The position numbers were made by a program, and so were the translations under genes. 64,000 nucleotides of DNA. Source: Ophthalmolycus amberensis. Lineage: Eukaryota > Chordata > Actinopteri > Perciformes > Zoarcidae. The first letter of the stretch is position 1; each line of letters starts with the position of its first letter. The notes under the pieces are model-generated. The model made no database searches. It worked only from the letters and a program-made list of their open reading frames with translations, and was not told the origin of the DNA. Positions 1 to 64,000 of this stretch are shown here, in pieces. The stretch lies in assembly GCA_024529925.1 (NCBI GenBank), contig JAFEUB010001017.1, positions 102,501 to 166,500 on the forward strand, given 5' to 3'.

Positions 1-925
1 TCTGTCTCACAAGGACACGTGAACTGGGACTGTGAGACAGAGCTGGAGGGGAACTCGACATTAGAGATTTCAAATGATTAAAATTGATTTCAACCACCAC
101 CACCTCCCCTGTGTTTCAGTGTCCTGATCCGTTACAGGATAATTACCGAGAAATGTCCTCCGAGTCTGTGGTCTGCTGTCAACCAAGAGCGACTGAAGGC
201 TGTAAACAAAGAATTAAAACCATTTATCTCATTGGAATCTATTCAGAAATGATAAACATACTCACGTCCTACGTAAAGAAAAAAGTCCAATATTAAAATG
301 ACATAGATACTACTTTGCCTCAAAGATAAAATTGACAAAAAAATGAATTAAAGTCACACTAATGGAATCATGCAAACATATTTAGGTAAAAAGACAATTA
401 CCAAGTCCTGAGTGCAGCGATGCACACAAACGTACTCGCACAGTAATCACAAACAAAGCAATCACGCTGAAAATAACACAAAACATTAAAATTAGTGCTG
501 GGCAACGATTAAAATATTTAATCGCATGGATTTTTTGCGATTAATCGCATTGTTATGGCAAAGTTCAATAATGAATTCAAAAGTAGTGTATTGCGCACTT
601 TTATTTTAAAAGTACTGCTATATGAACAAAAGGGCAATAACATTTGGTTCACGAGATGCAGGTAGCATGTTTCATACTTAATGCGAATATAATTCATACT
701 TTGTTGGCATCTTATTCTGAAAACCGGATGTTCGTCTGAAGAAACCGGATGTTGTCTCACGTTAATGTTTCCGTTAACTTTCAAAGTCCTTCGCTCGCTC
801 CCGATCTGCGCCGTTTAAATGAGTTTACCGTGATTTTCAGCATATAGGTGCACTAACATGTAAGTGTCTGCTGAGTTGACCACGGAGATCTGAGTGTCTG
901 CTGACTTTACCTGCAGCTGGTGGTC
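1..925. other. Intergenic or distal 3' flank
   Basis: No supported gene. Short open frames here have no recognisable similarity. It includes a fish-type repeat fragment at about 494-780. Confidence 0.5.
494..780. repeat. Interspersed repeat with TTAATCGC motifs
   Basis: The segment begins GTGCTGGGCAACGATTAAAA and carries inverted TTAATCGC/GCGATTAA motifs near 519-549 and a doubled AACCGGATGTT near 721-753. I recognise the opening as common in fish genomes, but the family name and exact ends are unknown to me. Confidence 0.45.
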
Positions 926-2587
926 TTTATTTCTGCCCCCCCCCTCGACCAGAAGCGGAAGTCGCCTTTTCTCTACGGCAACCCTGAAGGGACATGATAT
1001 CTCCAATACAAAACGATAAACATGAGACAGTCTGTTACAATAATAATAAATTAAAAATACTTCCCCGTTTTTTGTTGTTGTAATTGTTATTATTTTTTCC
1101 CATCTCAAAAGGCTCAAGGACATACACACACGATGCATTTAAATAAATAGTGTTTGTCTGAGAAACAACCAAATGATTCGACTTATTATCAGGTGAAGAA
1201 AATCAATGTCTGCTTCTGAGAAGCGTTAATTATTTTAACTTAAACTACTTCAACAATTAATCAATTATGAAAATAACTTACAAACAGCATTCATACAAAC
1301 AGTTTTCATATTTTCACAGGTCCATAGACAAAATCAAAAACAAGAGGGTTTTACTGCAAGCATATTTTTTAATACAAAAACGGGAAAAAATTGTTTATAA
1401 TTTTAGTTTTTTGTTTTACTTTTACACCATTGACTCCTAGTAACACCCTCCCAGCATCAAGAGGAGGAGGACTCGTCTCCTGCACACAGAACCACCCCCC
1501 CCCAGAGACAATAAATAAATACAAATCACCTTAAGATGTCTTCTTTCTTACTGTAATTTCATTCGTTTTTCATAAACTTCATCTCTCAGACTAAGATAAC
1601 ACAGAGACGACTCGGTCCCGTCAATGACGGGCATTTGAAAAAAAGCCTAGAAGAAGAGATGCTGGGGAGGGACATGAGGGAGGAAACCTGCTCTCATTGG
1701 TCCAATCCGCCCAGACTTCCCTGTCATTCATATTTGTAGTTCTCTCTAGACATGAAGGGAAAACCCCTTTGGTCATGGTCTGGGAATTGTAGTCATTAGC
1801 AAAAAAAGAAAGAACGAAAACAGAACAAACAAGGCTGCCACCAGAGTCAGAGACCGAGTGAATAAAGTTACAATGAAGTAGAAACACACACGTATTAAAG
1901 AGCCGAGCGGACATTTATCCGTGGTACAAAAAAACTCAATTTCTTTAACCATAATACTAAATCACTCTCCGCACAAGGTGATATGACAGGACACTGAAAA
2001 ATAAATAGATTTTTCTTTCAAGCTAAATAACAAAAGTACAACTGGATTATAAATTAACCAGAAAACAACCAGAAGAAAAACAAAAACGACATTCGCAAAT
2101 TCAATTTTTTTGCATACAGTGACTCAAGTCAACGACCTCTATCATTTCCTGTAACAATGACACACATGATACACAATGACACACATGATACACACCACCG
2201 TGTGTGTTTGAGTGTGTGTGTGTGTGTGTGCTGCTGAGGGCAACGCAGCGTAGACATGAAGGTGGAACTGCAGAGGAAGAGACAGTTAGTGCATGCTGGT
2301 TGTCGAACATCGGGTTAGGTTTCACATGTCGTATATTGTCAGTAACGTGCTGTTAGCAGAGTGTGTCACCAGAAGAACAGTCCTTTCTATTGCCAGTTTG
2401 TGATTTCCGTGTGTTGGATTGTTATGACAAAACCGCACCGCCCTCTGCTGAAATGCACACACAACGTTCCAGCGGTCGGGAGGAGTCTGCTCTGCGGTGT
2501 TAGGGTGTGTGAGTGTTTGTCCTCAGCAGCAGCAGCACCACCACCACCACAGTCACCACCACCGACCCTCCGAGTCTGAGGTTAGCC

Positions 2588-2633
<46 letters not shown>

Positions 2634-3359
2634 GGGCATCGTTTCCCGCCTCCTGAGCTCACCACAGCAGGTGGCTGCTTTTTGCAGATCTGCTGAGGTG
2701 ACCGCTTTTCTCACCAACCAGTCCGGAGGAAGCGGCATGGCGGTCGTTGCATATTTTCTTTTTAAACTCATCGCTGAGGCATTTGGCCCTGAGGCAAAAA
2801 TAATGACCCGCTATTCTTTCTTCTTCTTTCGTTTCTTGAATGTCTTTTTGTTTGTTTTCCTATCGGTGGTGGTGTGTCCCACTCCCTGTGTGTATTTGCG
2901 TGTCAGTGTGGTATAAAGCGGTTGCTCTGTCCGATGTGGACAGCAGCGTACGAGTAAGGCAGCGTCACGTCAGGTCAGTTGGGTGTTCGGTTCCACGCGG
3001 GGGAACGTTTAAAAGACGAAGCAGGAGACTGGAAGGCAAAATGGGGTCGCGTCTTAAAGGGGAAAAGTCCAGTTCGACCCCACGGGTTCTGGCCCGGACT
3101 TCCAGAACAGAACTCCACTCCTCTTGTGCAGGTTTTCAGTCCGTTTATGAGGCCGGGGAAAGAGTGAGAAAGAGATTTACTCATCCTATCCATCTCCTCC
3201 TTTCCCTGGAAAATATCAGTCATAGTGCACAAACTCTACACAAGCGCTGTGGATGGATGTCAGGCTGAAGAGCTTGTACACTGAGAATGGCCGATGATAG
3301 TCATCCCTCTGTGAGACGGAGGGGCAACGGTTCTGCTCCACATTTCTCTGTGGCTGGAG
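926..3359 (-). other. macf1: macf1 3' UTR (extent uncertain)
   Basis: Sequence after the stop shows no further open exon on the minus strand. The first perfect AATAAA read on the minus strand lies at 926-931, and an ATTAAA variant at 1368-1373, so the UTR may be about 2.0-2.4 kb. It contains GT microsatellites near 2203-2231 and 2591-2632. The end is a guess from signal motifs only. Confidence 0.4.
2591..2632. repeat. (GT)21 microsatellite
   Basis: Uninterrupted GT repeat in the presumed 3' UTR; on the transcribed strand it is a CA repeat. Confidence 0.95.
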
Positions 3360-63962
<60,603 letters not shown>

Positions 63963-64000
63963 CTTAAGGAGAAAGAGCATGACATACACTGAAAAGAACT

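Overview
The window is animal nuclear DNA, almost certainly from a ray-finned (percomorph-type) fish. Coding sequence is cut into about 50 short exons with GT-AG borders. The introns hold long CA/GT and AT microsatellites, several fish-type interspersed repeats and a degenerate L2-type LINE. No bacterial gene, operon, CRISPR array or recognisable RNA gene was seen.

One gene explains nearly all coding capacity: the 3' half of the spectraplakin macf1 (microtubule-actin crosslinking factor 1, ACF7), on the minus strand, so the gene reads from high to low coordinates. It enters from beyond position 64000 and stops at 3360. I could place 46 constitutive coding exons by matching frame, donor, acceptor and splice phase. 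Exons 1-9 (63962 down to 56058) and 10-40 (32129 down to 15254) encode spectrin-type repeats of the plakin rod. Exons 41-42 (14438-14010) encode two canonical EF-hands. Exons 43-44 (13841-11345) encode the Gas2-related (GAR) microtubule-binding domain. The last exons (7934-7716 and 3601-3360) encode the Ser/Arg-rich tail with GSR repeats and an SKIP (SxIP-type) EB1-binding motif. The C-terminal tail matches MACF1 better than its paralogue DST; macf1a versus macf1b cannot be decided here.

Between exons 9 and 10 lies a 24-kb intron (32130-56057) holding one very large exon (41121-44660, 1180 codons). It starts with a well-placed ATG, is acidic and proline-rich, ends at a phase-0 donor and joins in frame to exon 10. 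It looks like the alternative first exon of the short MACF1 isoform (the KIAA0754-type N terminus of mammals), giving a predicted protein of about 3337 residues without actin-binding domain. An acceptor-like site 24 bases before its ATG is also in frame, so the same exon could be used internally.

Two places break the otherwise perfect frame by one base: exon 11 (extra base near 31788) and a 110-nt tail cassette at 5488-5597 (one G short in a G run). Both look like assembly indels or lesions. One intron (after exon 12) uses a GC-AG donor. The rest is intronic or 3'-UTR sequence: microsatellites, MITE-like repeats with terminal inverted repeats, nested fish repeats, and the L2 copy at 59415-61155 in antisense orientation to macf1.
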